Below, one piece after another: positions 15,196-23,819 of a stretch of DNA of 39,743 nt. This stretch comes from an uncultured Pelagibacteraceae bacterium (GTDB lineage Bacteria; Pseudomonadota; Alphaproteobacteria; Pelagibacterales; Pelagibacteraceae). Location: contig CACOJM010000009.1 in NCBI GenBank assembly GCA_902627565.1, forward strand, positions 1 through 39,743, written 5' to 3'. Numbering within the stretch: the first letter of the stretch is position 1; each line of letters opens with the position of its first letter. The position numbers were made by a program, and so were the translations under genes. The notes beneath the pieces are model-generated. The model was given only the letters and a program-made list of their open reading frames with translations. It was not told the origin of the DNA and ran no database searches.

Positions 15196-15884
15196 TTGTT
15201 TAAATGATCTAAGAGTCTTTTTGTATTATTCTTAATATTACCTTTTATAAGAGATCTTCCTATAACGATACCAGAAACTTTATTTTTAAATGCGTCTTTA
15301 GGAGTCATGATTCTCATTTGATCATCTGAATTGTCTCCAGGCAATCTTATTCCAGGAGTTATAATTAAAAAATTTTTATATTTTCTTCGGACCATCAAGG
15401 CTTCTTTAGCGGAGCATACTATTCCATCACAATTAGATTGTTTCACTAGAGCAGCTTGTTTTAAGACCAATCTTTTTACTTTTTTTGTATGTCCAATTTG
15501 TTTAAGAGATTTATCATTAAGGCTTGTTAGAACTGTAACAACTAATACTTTTAAGTTTTTATTTATTTTTTTTGTCTTTTTTTTTACTGCCTTTAGCATT
15601 TCAAGGCCACCGCTTGCATGGACGGTAATATATTTACATTTTTTTAAATCTTTTAAACTATCTAAGGCAGAGATTGCAGTCTGAGGAATATCATTTATTT
15701 TCAAATCTAACCAGAAGTCGTATTTCATTTTTTCTAAAAATTTTCTACCTCGTTTTGAGTAAAAGAATTGTAATCCAAATTTTGGGATAATCTTAATTTT
15801 GTTATTTCTTGTTTTATTAATTATTTTTTTAACTTTATCTAGGTCTGAAGTATCACAAGCAACAAAAATGGTTTTATTCTTCAT
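15192..15884 (-). CDS. pyrF: Orotidine 5'-phosphate decarboxylase
   Basis: PyrF converts OMP to UMP, the last step of de novo pyrimidine synthesis. The 230-residue TIM barrel carries the catalytic signature LDLKINDIPQT (Asp-Lys-Asp tetrad members), the N-terminal VACDTSD strand, IIPKFGLQFF, TVHASGG, VTVLTSLN, DGIVCS, TPGIR and the phosphate gripper DDQMRIMTP, ending IVIGRSL. It overlaps ihfB by 11 bp upstream and trpF by 4 bp downstream. pyrF before trpF is a common alphaproteobacterial arrangement. Confidence 0.94.
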   Translation of the reverse strand: MKNKTIFVACDTSDLDKVKKIINKTRNNKIKIIPKFGLQFFYSKRGRKFLEKMKYDFWLDLKINDIPQTAISALDSLKDLKKCKYITVHASGGLEMLKAVKKKTKKINKNLKVLVVTVLTSLNDKSLKQIGHTKKVKRLVLKQAALVKQSNCDGIVCSAKEALMVRRKYKNFLIITPGIRLPGDNSDDQMRIMTPKDAFKNKVSGIVIGRSLIKGNIKNNTKRLLDHLNK

Positions 15885-16167
15885 TATTGTTTATTTTTTT
15901 AAACAACTCTTTAGCCATTTTAAAGTGAATTGTTTTTTTTTCAGGAGTATTTACTTTTTCCCCGGTTTTTGGATTCCTTGAAATTCTTGCTTTTTGAATA
16001 TGTGTTGAGAACATACCAAATCCTCTTAGTTCAACTCTTTCACCTCTTTTTAGTGTATTTTTAATTTCGCTTAGTATTATGTCAGTGAATTTATTAAGAT
16101 CTTTCTTAAGGAAATTTGGATAATTTTTTGAAATTTGTTTTAGTAATTTTGACTTTACAATTCCCAA
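15874..16167 (-). CDS. ihfB: Integration host factor beta subunit / HU family
   Basis: A 97-residue HU/IHF-type DNA-bending protein. The core GERVELRGFGMFSTHIQKAR and the DNA-arm signature RNPKTGEKV are clear, with HFKMAKEL at the C-terminus. Sequence alone separates IHF-beta from HU weakly, but the RGFGMF segment and the position directly downstream of rpsA, the usual ihfB site, favour IhfB. It starts 17 bp after rpsA and overlaps pyrF by 11 bp. Confidence 0.88.
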   Translation of the reverse strand: MGIVKSKLLKQISKNYPNFLKKDLNKFTDIILSEIKNTLKRGERVELRGFGMFSTHIQKARISRNPKTGEKVNTPEKKTIHFKMAKELFKKINNNEE

Positions 16168-16184
16168 TTTAATTCTTTTACTTT

Positions 16185-17912
16185 TTAATCACTTTTTTTT
16201 TCTTTTTTCTTTAGATCCTCAGACAATGATGAAAAAGGTAAGTTTTTACCTGAACCTTCTGCGCCATATTTTTCTAAAGCTTCTCTTTTTTCTATTTCTT
16301 CTAAAAGTTTCATACTTAACGAAACTTTTCGCTTATCAAGATCTATATCTGCGATTGCACAATCTATCTTTTCTCCACCAGTAAATCTAGCTGGTCTTGC
16401 GTCAGCTGCATTAATAGCTATTTGAGACTTTTTAATAACAAAATCCATTTCACAACCTTCAGGTCTCACAACTAGCCCTTTATTATCTGTCGATATAATT
16501 TTTACCGTAATAGTTTGATTTTTCTTTTTGTCCTTGAACCAGTCAAAAGGATCCTTTTGGGTTTGTTTAAAACCAACTCTAATTTTTTGATCATCAGTTT
16601 TAATCTCTAGAACTTTTACTTTAATCTTATCGCCCTTTTTATACTTCGATAGTTCTTCTTCTCCATTATTAAAATAAGTTAAATCATTACAATGTAAAAA
16701 AGCATCAACATTTAAATCACCAACCTTAACAAATAAAGAATACTCATTTTTATTTACAATTTCTCCATCAACAACTGTGCCGATAGGGTATTTTTTTTCA
16801 AATTGTTCGAAGGGGTTTTCAAGAGTTAGTCTATGAGAAACTGCAACTCTTCTTTTATCCTTATCAATTTCGGTAATTATACAGTCAATTTCATCTCCAA
16901 CTTTAAACATTTTTTTTGCAGAGACATTTTTTTTAGTCCAACTAAGCTCGCTGGAATGAAGCAGAGTAGTTAAACCAGGTTCTAATTCACAAAATGCACC
17001 AAAATCCATTATCTTAGTTACTTTTGCCTTGTACACTTTATTTAATTGATAATTCTCAATATGTTCAAATGGATCTGGTGACATTTGTTTCACTGAGCAT
17101 CCTACTTGAAGTTTTTCCATGTCTACCGAGATAACTTTTAAATCATGCTTTTCACCAATATTAAAAACTTCATCAGGATGATTTACCCTACTATAGCTTA
17201 TCTCCTGAAGATGTACTAATACATCTAATTCATTATTAACATTAAAGAAGCATCCAAAAGAACTATAACCTTTTACTTCAGCATTTTTTATGATGTCACC
17301 TACTTTAAATTTCTCAATGATTAACTTCTTATCCTCTTTTTTAAAATTTGAAATTATCTCTCTCCTAGAAACGCACGCATTTCCCCTTACTTTATCAAGT
17401 TTAATTAATGCAAATTTTTGTGGTTCATTCATTAAATGACTAATATCTTTTAAAGGTTTATCTGATATTTGACTGCCTGGTAGAAACATGAGTGAACCTG
17501 TTTCGATATGTTCAACAATACATCCACCTTTACATTTTGATGTTATTTTTCCCATTATCGGTTCATTTTTTTCATAGGCTTCAACTAATTTATCCCAACC
17601 TTTTATTTTTTGTGCTTTACTAGCGGAAACAACAACCTCTCCCATCTTATCTTCTAGTTTTTCTAAAAGAACAGAAATTTTTTCTCCTATCTTAATCTTC
17701 TCATTAAGTCCCATCGTCTTAAGTTCATTGATATCTAGCACTGGTTCTGATTTTAGGCCGTCTACATGTAAGAAAACATATTTATCTGTTATCTTATTTA
17801 TTTTACCATCAATAATTTTACCTTCTTCAATATTTATTTTGGAAAGTTGACTATTTAAAAGTTTTTCAAACTGTTGGTTATCAGGGTTATTTAGATCTTT
17901 ATATATTTCCAT
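16185..17912 (-). CDS. rpsA: 30S ribosomal protein S1
   Basis: S1 brings mRNA to the 30S subunit and helps initiation on messages with weak Shine-Dalgarno signals, which matters here because few genes show a strong one. At 575 aa it has the full length with six S1 RNA-binding repeats in tandem, seen by recurring patterns such as GKINKITDKYVFLHVDG, GSLMFLPGSQIS, GYSSFGCFFNVN...DVLVHLQEISYSRV and KIMDFGAFCELEPGLTTLLH. It abuts cmk with no gap and precedes ihfB, the classical cmk-rpsA-ihfB order. Confidence 0.96.
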   Translation of the reverse strand: MEIYKDLNNPDNQQFEKLLNSQLSKINIEEGKIIDGKINKITDKYVFLHVDGLKSEPVLDINELKTMGLNEKIKIGEKISVLLEKLEDKMGEVVVSASKAQKIKGWDKLVEAYEKNEPIMGKITSKCKGGCIVEHIETGSLMFLPGSQISDKPLKDISHLMNEPQKFALIKLDKVRGNACVSRREIISNFKKEDKKLIIEKFKVGDIIKNAEVKGYSSFGCFFNVNNELDVLVHLQEISYSRVNHPDEVFNIGEKHDLKVISVDMEKLQVGCSVKQMSPDPFEHIENYQLNKVYKAKVTKIMDFGAFCELEPGLTTLLHSSELSWTKKNVSAKKMFKVGDEIDCIITEIDKDKRRVAVSHRLTLENPFEQFEKKYPIGTVVDGEIVNKNEYSLFVKVGDLNVDAFLHCNDLTYFNNGEEELSKYKKGDKIKVKVLEIKTDDQKIRVGFKQTQKDPFDWFKDKKKNQTITVKIISTDNKGLVVRPEGCEMDFVIKKSQIAINAADARPARFTGGEKIDCAIADIDLDKRKVSLSMKLLEEIEKREALEKYGAEGSGKNLPFSSLSEDLKKKEKKSD

Positions 17913-18572
17913 TTATTTCTGCAATTCTTTGTCTATAATTTTTTTAATTTTTAAAAAACACGCTTTTTTAGTTAAATTTGTTGTATTTATCAATACCGAA
18001 TCTTTCGTTCTTTTTAGTGGTGAAATTTTTCGATTATAGTCACTTTTATCACGTTTTTTAATGCTTTTTAGCACTTCTTTATAATCGATCTTTTTTTTTA
18101 GCTTTTTTAACTCATTAAATCTTCTTAAAGCTCGAGTTTTTATATTAGCAGTTATAAAAAATTTAAATTCTGCATCTGGTATGATTTTATAAGTAATGTC
18201 TCTTCCATCTAAACAAGATCCATAATATTTTTTAGGGGGGTTATAAGCACAATTTATTTGAAATGAATGAACTAGTTTTCTGATTGAAGTATTTTTTGAA
18301 ATTATAGAGGCTTCTAAACCAACTTTATCAGAAATTAATGACTTATTTTCTAAGTCTTTAATCTTAAGCTTTTTAATTCTTTTTCTTAAAAAAGATAAAT
18401 TAAACTTAGATGGAAATTTCAACTTTAAATAAGCTATTAGTCTATAAATTTTTCCAGTATCTAAATAGAAAAGATTATAGTATTTTGAAATTGCTTTAGC
18501 TAAAGTCCCCGCACCAGCTGCAGCAGGAGAGTCAATTGCAATTTTTATGATTTTTTTTCTTTTTAGTTTCAT
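17913..18572 (-). CDS. cmk: Cytidylate kinase, P-loop lysine absent
   Basis: Cmk phosphorylates CMP and dCMP. The 219-residue protein keeps most family motifs: LDTGKIYR, LDGRDITYKIIPDAEFKFF, and RDKSDYNRKISPLKRTKD near the end. The P-loop is abnormal: where related enzymes read DGPAASGKGT, this one reads DSPAAAGAGT (Asp14 to Thr23), so the phosphate-binding lysine is Ala21, encoded GCG, and the first glycine is Ser15. A GCG codon is at least two changes from AAA or AAG, so a simple sequencing error is unlikely. It overlaps aroA by 4 bp and abuts rpsA. Synteny supports cmk; whether it is an active kinase is open. Confidence 0.9.
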   Translation of the reverse strand: MKLKRKKIIKIAIDSPAAAGAGTLAKAISKYYNLFYLDTGKIYRLIAYLKLKFPSKFNLSFLRKRIKKLKIKDLENKSLISDKVGLEASIISKNTSIRKLVHSFQINCAYNPPKKYYGSCLDGRDITYKIIPDAEFKFFITANIKTRALRRFNELKKLKKKIDYKEVLKSIKKRDKSDYNRKISPLKRTKDSVLINTTNLTKKACFLKIKKIIDKELQK

Positions 18573-19888
18573 TTTTTTAAATCAGATACAATTTTTAAAA
18601 ATGATGGGAACGATGTTTTAATTGAGTCTTTGTCATATATTTTCCACTTCCCTCCAAATGACAGTGCAGCAATTACACATGTCATAAAAACTCTATGATC
18701 TTTAAGGAAGTTTTTTATAACTATATTTTTTTTAATTTCTAATTTTGGATTTCCAATTATTTTAATTGAGTTAATGGTTTTAAATGTTTTAATACCCATC
18801 AATTTAAGTATCTTAAACGCCCAATCTAATCTTGGACTTTCTTTTTTATTTAACTCAGATAGTCCCTTAAAATAAGAAATACCATTTGCTTTAGCTGCGA
18901 CTAAAAATATTATTAAGAATTCATCAATAGCTTCACTGTTCAAATTACTAGGGCAATTAATACTTTTTATAGCTTTTGGACTTTTAACACATATATCAGC
19001 TATTGGTTCCCCTTTATAAATTTTTCTATTTTCAAAATTAATAATAATCCCCATCTTTTTTAATATTTTGATCACTCCAGTTCTTGAGGGGTTTATATTA
19101 ACATCTTTAATTTTGATACTGGATTTTTTAGATAGTGCTACTAATACTATAAAAAATGCTGCTGAGCTGATATCTGATGGAATTTTATATTTAATAGATT
19201 TTATTTTGTTCACCTTTTTAATTTCAATTAAATCAAACTTTTTTTTATTTTCGATTTTAAGTGGTATTTTTAAATATTTACATAAAAGTTCAGTATGGTT
19301 TCTAGATTTTTTTGCTTTAACGATCGTCTTACCTTTTGTTCTCATACCTGCAAATATGATGGAACTTTTGCATTGAGCAGAACCTCGATTTTCTCTATAA
19401 AAAATAGGTTTAGGATTTTTAGTACCTTGAATTACAAGAGGTAAACCAAATTTATTCTTATGTTTAAATTTAACTCCAAATTTACTTAATGGTGCAGAAA
19501 TTCTTTTAAAATCTCTTTTTGATAGACTCTTATCACCTATCAATTTAATTTTTTTTGTTGAATTAATTAATAAACCAAGAATCAGTCTACCTAAAGTACC
19601 AGAGTTTTTGGCATCCAAAGTAAGGTTGTTTTGATATTTATATCCATTAAACCCCTTACCATAAATTTTACATAAGTTTTTTTTTATTTTAACTTTAATA
19701 CCTAATTTCCTTATCAAATTAATTGCAGCCATAACATCCTCAGACATAAGTAAATTTTTTGCCTCCGAGATTCCACTCGCTAAAGAAGAAAATAATACCC
19801 ATCTTATGCTAATACTTTTATCTCCACTCACAGAAATTACTTTATTAAAATTTTTAATTTTTTTTTTTATTGAAATAAAATCCGACAT
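18569..19888 (-). CDS. aroA: 3-phosphoshikimate 1-carboxyvinyltransferase (EPSP synthase)
   Basis: Transfers enolpyruvate to shikimate 3-phosphate, the sixth step of the aromatic pathway. The 439-residue protein has SVSGDKSISIR (family PGDKSISHR), NSGTLGRLILGLL, KRDFKRISAPLSKFG, GSAQCKSSIIFAGM, PSDISSAAF, AIDEF, LNKKESPRLDW and KDHRVFM. The changes at the first motif (His to Ile) and in the Gly-rich loop suggest a divergent, class II-like form, but the overall scaffold is complete. It follows lptB by 6 bp and overlaps cmk; aroA-cmk-rpsA is a widespread order. Confidence 0.93.
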   Translation of the reverse strand: MSDFISIKKKIKNFNKVISVSGDKSISIRWVLFSSLASGISEAKNLLMSEDVMAAINLIRKLGIKVKIKKNLCKIYGKGFNGYKYQNNLTLDAKNSGTLGRLILGLLINSTKKIKLIGDKSLSKRDFKRISAPLSKFGVKFKHKNKFGLPLVIQGTKNPKPIFYRENRGSAQCKSSIIFAGMRTKGKTIVKAKKSRNHTELLCKYLKIPLKIENKKKFDLIEIKKVNKIKSIKYKIPSDISSAAFFIVLVALSKKSSIKIKDVNINPSRTGVIKILKKMGIIINFENRKIYKGEPIADICVKSPKAIKSINCPSNLNSEAIDEFLIIFLVAAKANGISYFKGLSELNKKESPRLDWAFKILKLMGIKTFKTINSIKIIGNPKLEIKKNIVIKNFLKDHRVFMTCVIAALSFGGKWKIYDKDSIKTSFPSFLKIVSDLKK

Positions 19889-19894
19889 TGAATT

Positions 19895-20671
19895 TTAATT
19901 AATTTTAAAACTCTCACCAAAATATGCATTTTTAGCATTTATATTTTTAACTAAATTTGAAGGAGTATCTTGAGCAACAATTTTGCAATTACTTAAAATC
20001 ATTGCTACATCAACACAAGCCAAAAGATCCCTAGCTTGGTGGTCACATATGCAGATTGTAATTTGATTTTCTTGTTGTAGATTTACTATAATTTCTTGTA
20101 GCATTTTAATCGTTAACACATCTAGAGCAGCAAAACATTCGTCTAGTAACAGCACTTTTGGATTACTCATTAAAGAAAGCGCTATAACAAGTTTCTTTTT
20201 TTGGCCACCAGATAAAAATTTAGCTTTAATATTTTTGACATTCTCTAATTCAAATTTTGACAAAAGATAATCAATTCTCTCTTGTCTTAAATTTTTATTA
20301 TCAATTACAATTTCACTTATAGCTTTAAGATTTTCATTTAAGGTCATATCATTAAAATAACCTCCGTATTGAGGAACATATCCAACTTTAAATTTTTTAG
20401 TTCTCAAATAAACCGGAAATTGAGACGTATCTTGGCCGTTAATTAAAATTTTACCGTGCTTAGGATAAATTAATCCTGTAATTAAATTAAATATTGTAGA
20501 TTTACCAACACCATTAGGACCCAACATTCCGAATATTTGTCCCTCATTAATTTTAAAGTTAATGTTATCTAAGATTAATCTATTCCCATAAGATAATGAA
20601 ACATTTTTAAACTCAATAATTGTGTTTAAATTTTTAAAAGACTTGATCCTAAATTTTTTTATTATAGCCAT
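19895..20671 (-). CDS. lptB: LPS export ABC transporter ATP-binding protein
   Basis: LptB is the ATPase of the LptBFG machine that pulls LPS from the inner membrane. The 258-residue protein has Walker A GPNGVGKST (51-59), Q-loop Gln101, signature LSGGQ (153-157), Walker B LLLDE (174-178) and switch His211 (DHQ). The stretch after Walker B reads DECFAALD, where LptB usually has DEPFAG. A roughly 18-residue N-terminal extension precedes the usual start of the domain. It follows lptC by one base, without the lptA gene commonly found between them. Confidence 0.88.
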   Translation of the reverse strand: MAIIKKFRIKSFKNLNTIIEFKNVSLSYGNRLILDNINFKINEGQIFGMLGPNGVGKSTIFNLITGLIYPKHGKILINGQDTSQFPVYLRTKKFKVGYVPQYGGYFNDMTLNENLKAISEIVIDNKNLRQERIDYLLSKFELENVKNIKAKFLSGGQKKKLVIALSLMSNPKVLLLDECFAALDVLTIKMLQEIIVNLQQENQITICICDHQARDLLACVDVAMILSNCKIVAQDTPSNLVKNINAKNAYFGESFKIN

Positions 20672-20672
20672 A

Positions 20673-21245
20673 TTAATTAATTGATTTAATATCTACTTTT
20701 TTATTATCTTCTAACATAAAAATTTTTGTATCTTTAGTTCTTATATCAATTTCAACAACATCTGCTCTTAGCATATTATTTAAATTTGAATAAACAACGT
20801 CTTTAGAGATTATCATTGAATTTCTATTTAAGGAAAAATCAAGGTAATTTCCTTTAATTTTATTATTCAGGTAAGTAATTATTACATTTTTTGAAAAAAT
20901 TGTATCATAATTATTAATGTTATATTTTCCAAAATCTGACGTAATATTAATTTCATTTCCATTGGTTAGCTTGATTAAAGCCTTAACTTTTGTTAAAAAA
21001 ATTGTTTTATTGTCTGATAAATCGATCTGTCCCTCAAGAGCATCCAAAATATATTCATTTCCCTGAGTATCTTTAGAGAAGTATTTTACATCTTGAATCA
21101 CATTTGAATTTGATTTTACTTCCTCTTTGTTGATATTTTCAGAATTAATAGTCTGCTCTTTTTTCATGAATTTGGTAAAAATTATAAAAATAATTATTAT
21201 AGATAAAGATATAAAAAAAATCTTCAGTACCAAATTTCTATTCAT
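20673..21245 (-). CDS. lptC: LptC-like LPS export periplasmic protein
   Basis: LptC is a bitopic inner-membrane protein that passes LPS from LptBFG to the periplasmic bridge. The 190-residue product has a short basic N-terminus, a membrane helix (about residues 8-25), a polar linker and a beta-rich domain with YFSKDTQGNEYILDALEG and LTNGNEINITSDFGKYNI, consistent with the LptA/LptC jellyroll family. It could be called LptA, but the N-terminal anchor and its place between kdsD and lptB favour LptC. It overlaps kdsD by one base. Confidence 0.78.
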   Translation of the reverse strand: MNRNLVLKIFFISLSIIIIFIIFTKFMKKEQTINSENINKEEVKSNSNVIQDVKYFSKDTQGNEYILDALEGQIDLSDNKTIFLTKVKALIKLTNGNEINITSDFGKYNINNYDTIFSKNVIITYLNNKIKGNYLDFSLNRNSMIISKDVVYSNLNNMLRADVVEIDIRTKDTKIFMLEDNKKVDIKSIN

Positions 21246-22213
21246 TAAGATATATTTGATTGCAAAATAGTATGAACATGAAGTACGCCAATCGTTTTAT
21301 GTTTATTTTTTTTATTAAATACAACCAAAGAAGTAATTTTTTTGGCGTTCATTATTGACAAAGCTTTTGCAGCCAAAGCATCTTTGTTAATACTTATAGG
21401 ATTTTTTGTCATAACTTTTTTTACTTTAATTGTTTGTAGATTCAAATTTTTTTGATTGAATCTTCGAATTTGACCATCAGTAATTATTCCCTTAGTAAAT
21501 TTTTTTTTATCTTGAACAATCAATATACCAAGATTTTTATTACTTAATATTTTTAAAGCATCTTTCATTTTTAAATTTTCATTAACAAATGGAATTCTTT
21601 TTCCTGTAAGCATAATATCCTCAACAGTTTTTAATTGAGCTCCCAAAGTTCCAGCTGGATGTATTTTTTTAAAATCAATTCGATTAAATTTTTTCTGTTT
21701 CATTGTCGCAATAGCCAATGCATCCCCTAAAGCTAGTTGAACAGTTGTGCTTGAAGTAGGTACAATTCCTGCTGACTCAGTGACCTCTGGAATTAATAAT
21801 TTAATATCTGAAGCTTTATACAAAATAGAATCTTTTTTTGCCATTATACCGATTAGAAAAATTTTATTTCTATTAGCATATTGAATAATATTTTTTAATT
21901 CATTTGTTTGACCTGAATAACTTATAATAATTAAAATATCTTTTTTTGTTAAACTTCCAAGATCGCCATGAGATGAGTCTCCTGCCGATAAATAAAAAGA
22001 AGGTGTTCCAACAGAGGAAAGAGTTGCAGCTATTTTGTTGGCAATCAATCCACTTTTTCCTACTCCACATAGTACAATTTTTGATTGACAATTTACAATT
22101 TTATCGACGGCTAAATTAAATGAACTGTTTAGATTTTTTTTTAGTTTTGTTAAAGATTTTATTTCAAGATCAATTACTTTTTTTGCTGTATTTATAAAAT
22201 TTTTATTTTTCAT
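21245..22213 (-). CDS. kdsD: D-arabinose-5-phosphate isomerase
   Basis: Interconverts ribulose 5-phosphate and arabinose 5-phosphate, the first step to Kdo. The 322-residue protein has the SIS domain (LCGVGKSGLIANKIAATL, AGDSSHGDLGSL, ISYSGQTNEL) and TSSTTVQLALGDALA, then two CBS domains (about 200-322) with VEDIMLTGKRIPFV and VMTKNPISIN. It abuts rnd and overlaps lptC by one base. Together with kdsB at 27251 and the lpt genes it points to Kdo-containing LPS. Confidence 0.93.
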   Translation of the reverse strand: MKNKNFINTAKKVIDLEIKSLTKLKKNLNSSFNLAVDKIVNCQSKIVLCGVGKSGLIANKIAATLSSVGTPSFYLSAGDSSHGDLGSLTKKDILIIISYSGQTNELKNIIQYANRNKIFLIGIMAKKDSILYKASDIKLLIPEVTESAGIVPTSSTTVQLALGDALAIATMKQKKFNRIDFKKIHPAGTLGAQLKTVEDIMLTGKRIPFVNENLKMKDALKILSNKNLGILIVQDKKKFTKGIITDGQIRRFNQKNLNLQTIKVKKVMTKNPISINKDALAAKALSIMNAKKITSLVVFNKKNKHKTIGVLHVHTILQSNIS

Positions 22214-22825
22214 TTAGTGAGACCAAATATCATCTCTAAAAAAGGCTAAATCAAGATCTACTCGCGTTTTTAAAAATTTAAGACATTGATTATATAATTC
22301 AATTCTATTCTCCCTTTCTAAAATTTTTATTAATTCACTGTGTATTTTATGCAAATAAACAACATCATTTGCACAATATTTTAATTGAGCCTGATTCAGT
22401 TGACCTCCAAAATCGGAATTTTGAAATTGTTTACTAATATCAATGTTTATAAATTCTTTAATCAAAGCTTTAAGTGAATGGTTATCAGAATATGATCTTG
22501 CTAATTTTGAAGCAATTTTTGTATCAAGAATGTTATTTGTTTCAGTTTTAAGATAATGTTTTATATGTGCTAAGTCTGCTCTTCCATAATGAAATATTTT
22601 AGTAATTTTTTCGTCTATTAATAATTTAGTTAAATTTGGAGCTTTATAATTTGATCTATCAAATTGTATAATGTGAGCATCTGAATTGCCTGTGGATATT
22701 TGGATCAAACATAAAGGGTCTCTTCTAACATCTAAACCCATAAATTCACCATCCACAGCAATTACATTGCCTAATTTTAAATCATCTGGTAAATCATTTT
22801 TATGAAGTTTAATATCAATATTCAT
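22214..22825 (-). CDS. rnd: Ribonuclease D-like 3'-5' exonuclease, short form
   Basis: A 203-residue DEDDy exonuclease covering only the catalytic domain; full RNase D also has HRDC domains. Motifs are VIAVDGEF (DxE), FHYGRADLAH, and YCANDVVYL (with Tyr and Asp). It probably trims RNA 3' ends such as tRNAs. It is the first gene of the 14-gene minus-strand cluster and its start codon lies only 16 bp from that of the divergent NDUFA9-like gene, so its promoter must overlap that gene. Short RNase D-like proteins are common in alphaproteobacteria. Confidence 0.88.
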   Translation of the reverse strand: MNIDIKLHKNDLPDDLKLGNVIAVDGEFMGLDVRRDPLCLIQISTGNSDAHIIQFDRSNYKAPNLTKLLIDEKITKIFHYGRADLAHIKHYLKTETNNILDTKIASKLARSYSDNHSLKALIKEFINIDISKQFQNSDFGGQLNQAQLKYCANDVVYLHKIHSELIKILERENRIELYNQCLKFLKTRVDLDLAFFRDDIWSH

Positions 22826-22841
22826 TTCTAAACATATATAT

Positions 22842-23819
22842 ATGAAAGAAAAAAATTGTCTAATTTTTGGCGGAAGTGGTCAAATCGGTAGAAATTTAAT
22901 AAGGAAGTTGGCAAAAAATAACTATAAGATGACTGTTGTTACCAGAAACATACATCAAAAAAGCTACATAATTAAAACTCAAGCAAATGCAGGATTTATA
23001 GATATTGTTGAGGCAAAAATATTTGATGAGAGGAAAATAAGAAATTTATTCGAAAATTCAGATATATGTATTAATTTAATTGGTATTTTATATGAAAGTA
23101 AAAGAGGAAGCACATTTAAAAATATACATACATTATTTCCATCTATTTTAGCAAAGTTATCAAAAGAATATAAACTGAAACAATTTATTCATTTGTCATC
23201 TTTAGGGATTAATGAGGCTACCGATTCACAATATGCTAGAAGCAAATTAGAAGGTGAAGCAAATATACTCAACAATTTTCCTTTAGCTACAATTTTAAGG
23301 CCTTCTATAGTTTATTCAATAGACGATAATTTTACCACAAACTTTATGACATTATTGAATCGTCTACCAATTTTTCCACTTTATTATTCCGGAAAGACCA
23401 AGTTTATGCCAATTCATTGTTCGGATTTAACTGAAATAATTTTAGATATTATATCAAAGAAAAGAAACCCAAATATTATAGAGTGTATTGGACCAGAAGT
23501 AATAACATTTAAAGAAATAATAAAAAAACTTTTAGATTCAATCGGTAAAAAAAGAATTATTTTTAATATGCCATTTTTTATTGCAAATCTTACCGCAAAT
23601 TTTTTCCAATTATTGCCCCGACCATTATTGACAGTCGATCAATTGAAACTATTAAAATATGACAATGTATCTTCAGGAAAATATAAGACAAACTTCGATA
23701 TAGGTATTCCAAGTAAGAAATATTTTGATGAAGAAGTAAAAAAATATTCTTATATGTGGAGGGAAGGTGGCCAATTTTCAACAGACAAATATAAATCTGA
23801 TGATGAACAAAACAAATAG
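22842..23819 (+). CDS. NDUFA9-like NAD(P)-binding protein (complex I-associated)
   Basis: An atypical short-chain dehydrogenase of the NDUFA9/complex I 39-kDa type, 325 aa. The nucleotide-binding GGSGQIGRN (10-18) begins right after the start, which fixes the start codon. HLSSLGINEATDSQYARSKLEGE carries the Tyr-x3-Lys pair, followed by LRPSIVY and FMPIHCSDL. In mitochondria and alphaproteobacteria this family accompanies complex I; whether it is a stable subunit here is inference. It abuts the convergent gcrA without a spacer and diverges from rnd with a 16-bp gap. Confidence 0.85.
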   Translation: MKEKNCLIFGGSGQIGRNLIRKLAKNNYKMTVVTRNIHQKSYIIKTQANAGFIDIVEAKIFDERKIRNLFENSDICINLIGILYESKRGSTFKNIHTLFPSILAKLSKEYKLKQFIHLSSLGINEATDSQYARSKLEGEANILNNFPLATILRPSIVYSIDDNFTTNFMTLLNRLPIFPLYYSGKTKFMPIHCSDLTEIILDIISKKRNPNIIECIGPEVITFKEIIKKLLDSIGKKRIIFNMPFFIANLTANFFQLLPRPLLTVDQLKLLKYDNVSSGKYKTNFDIGIPSKKYFDEEVKKYSYMWREGGQFSTDKYKSDDEQNK

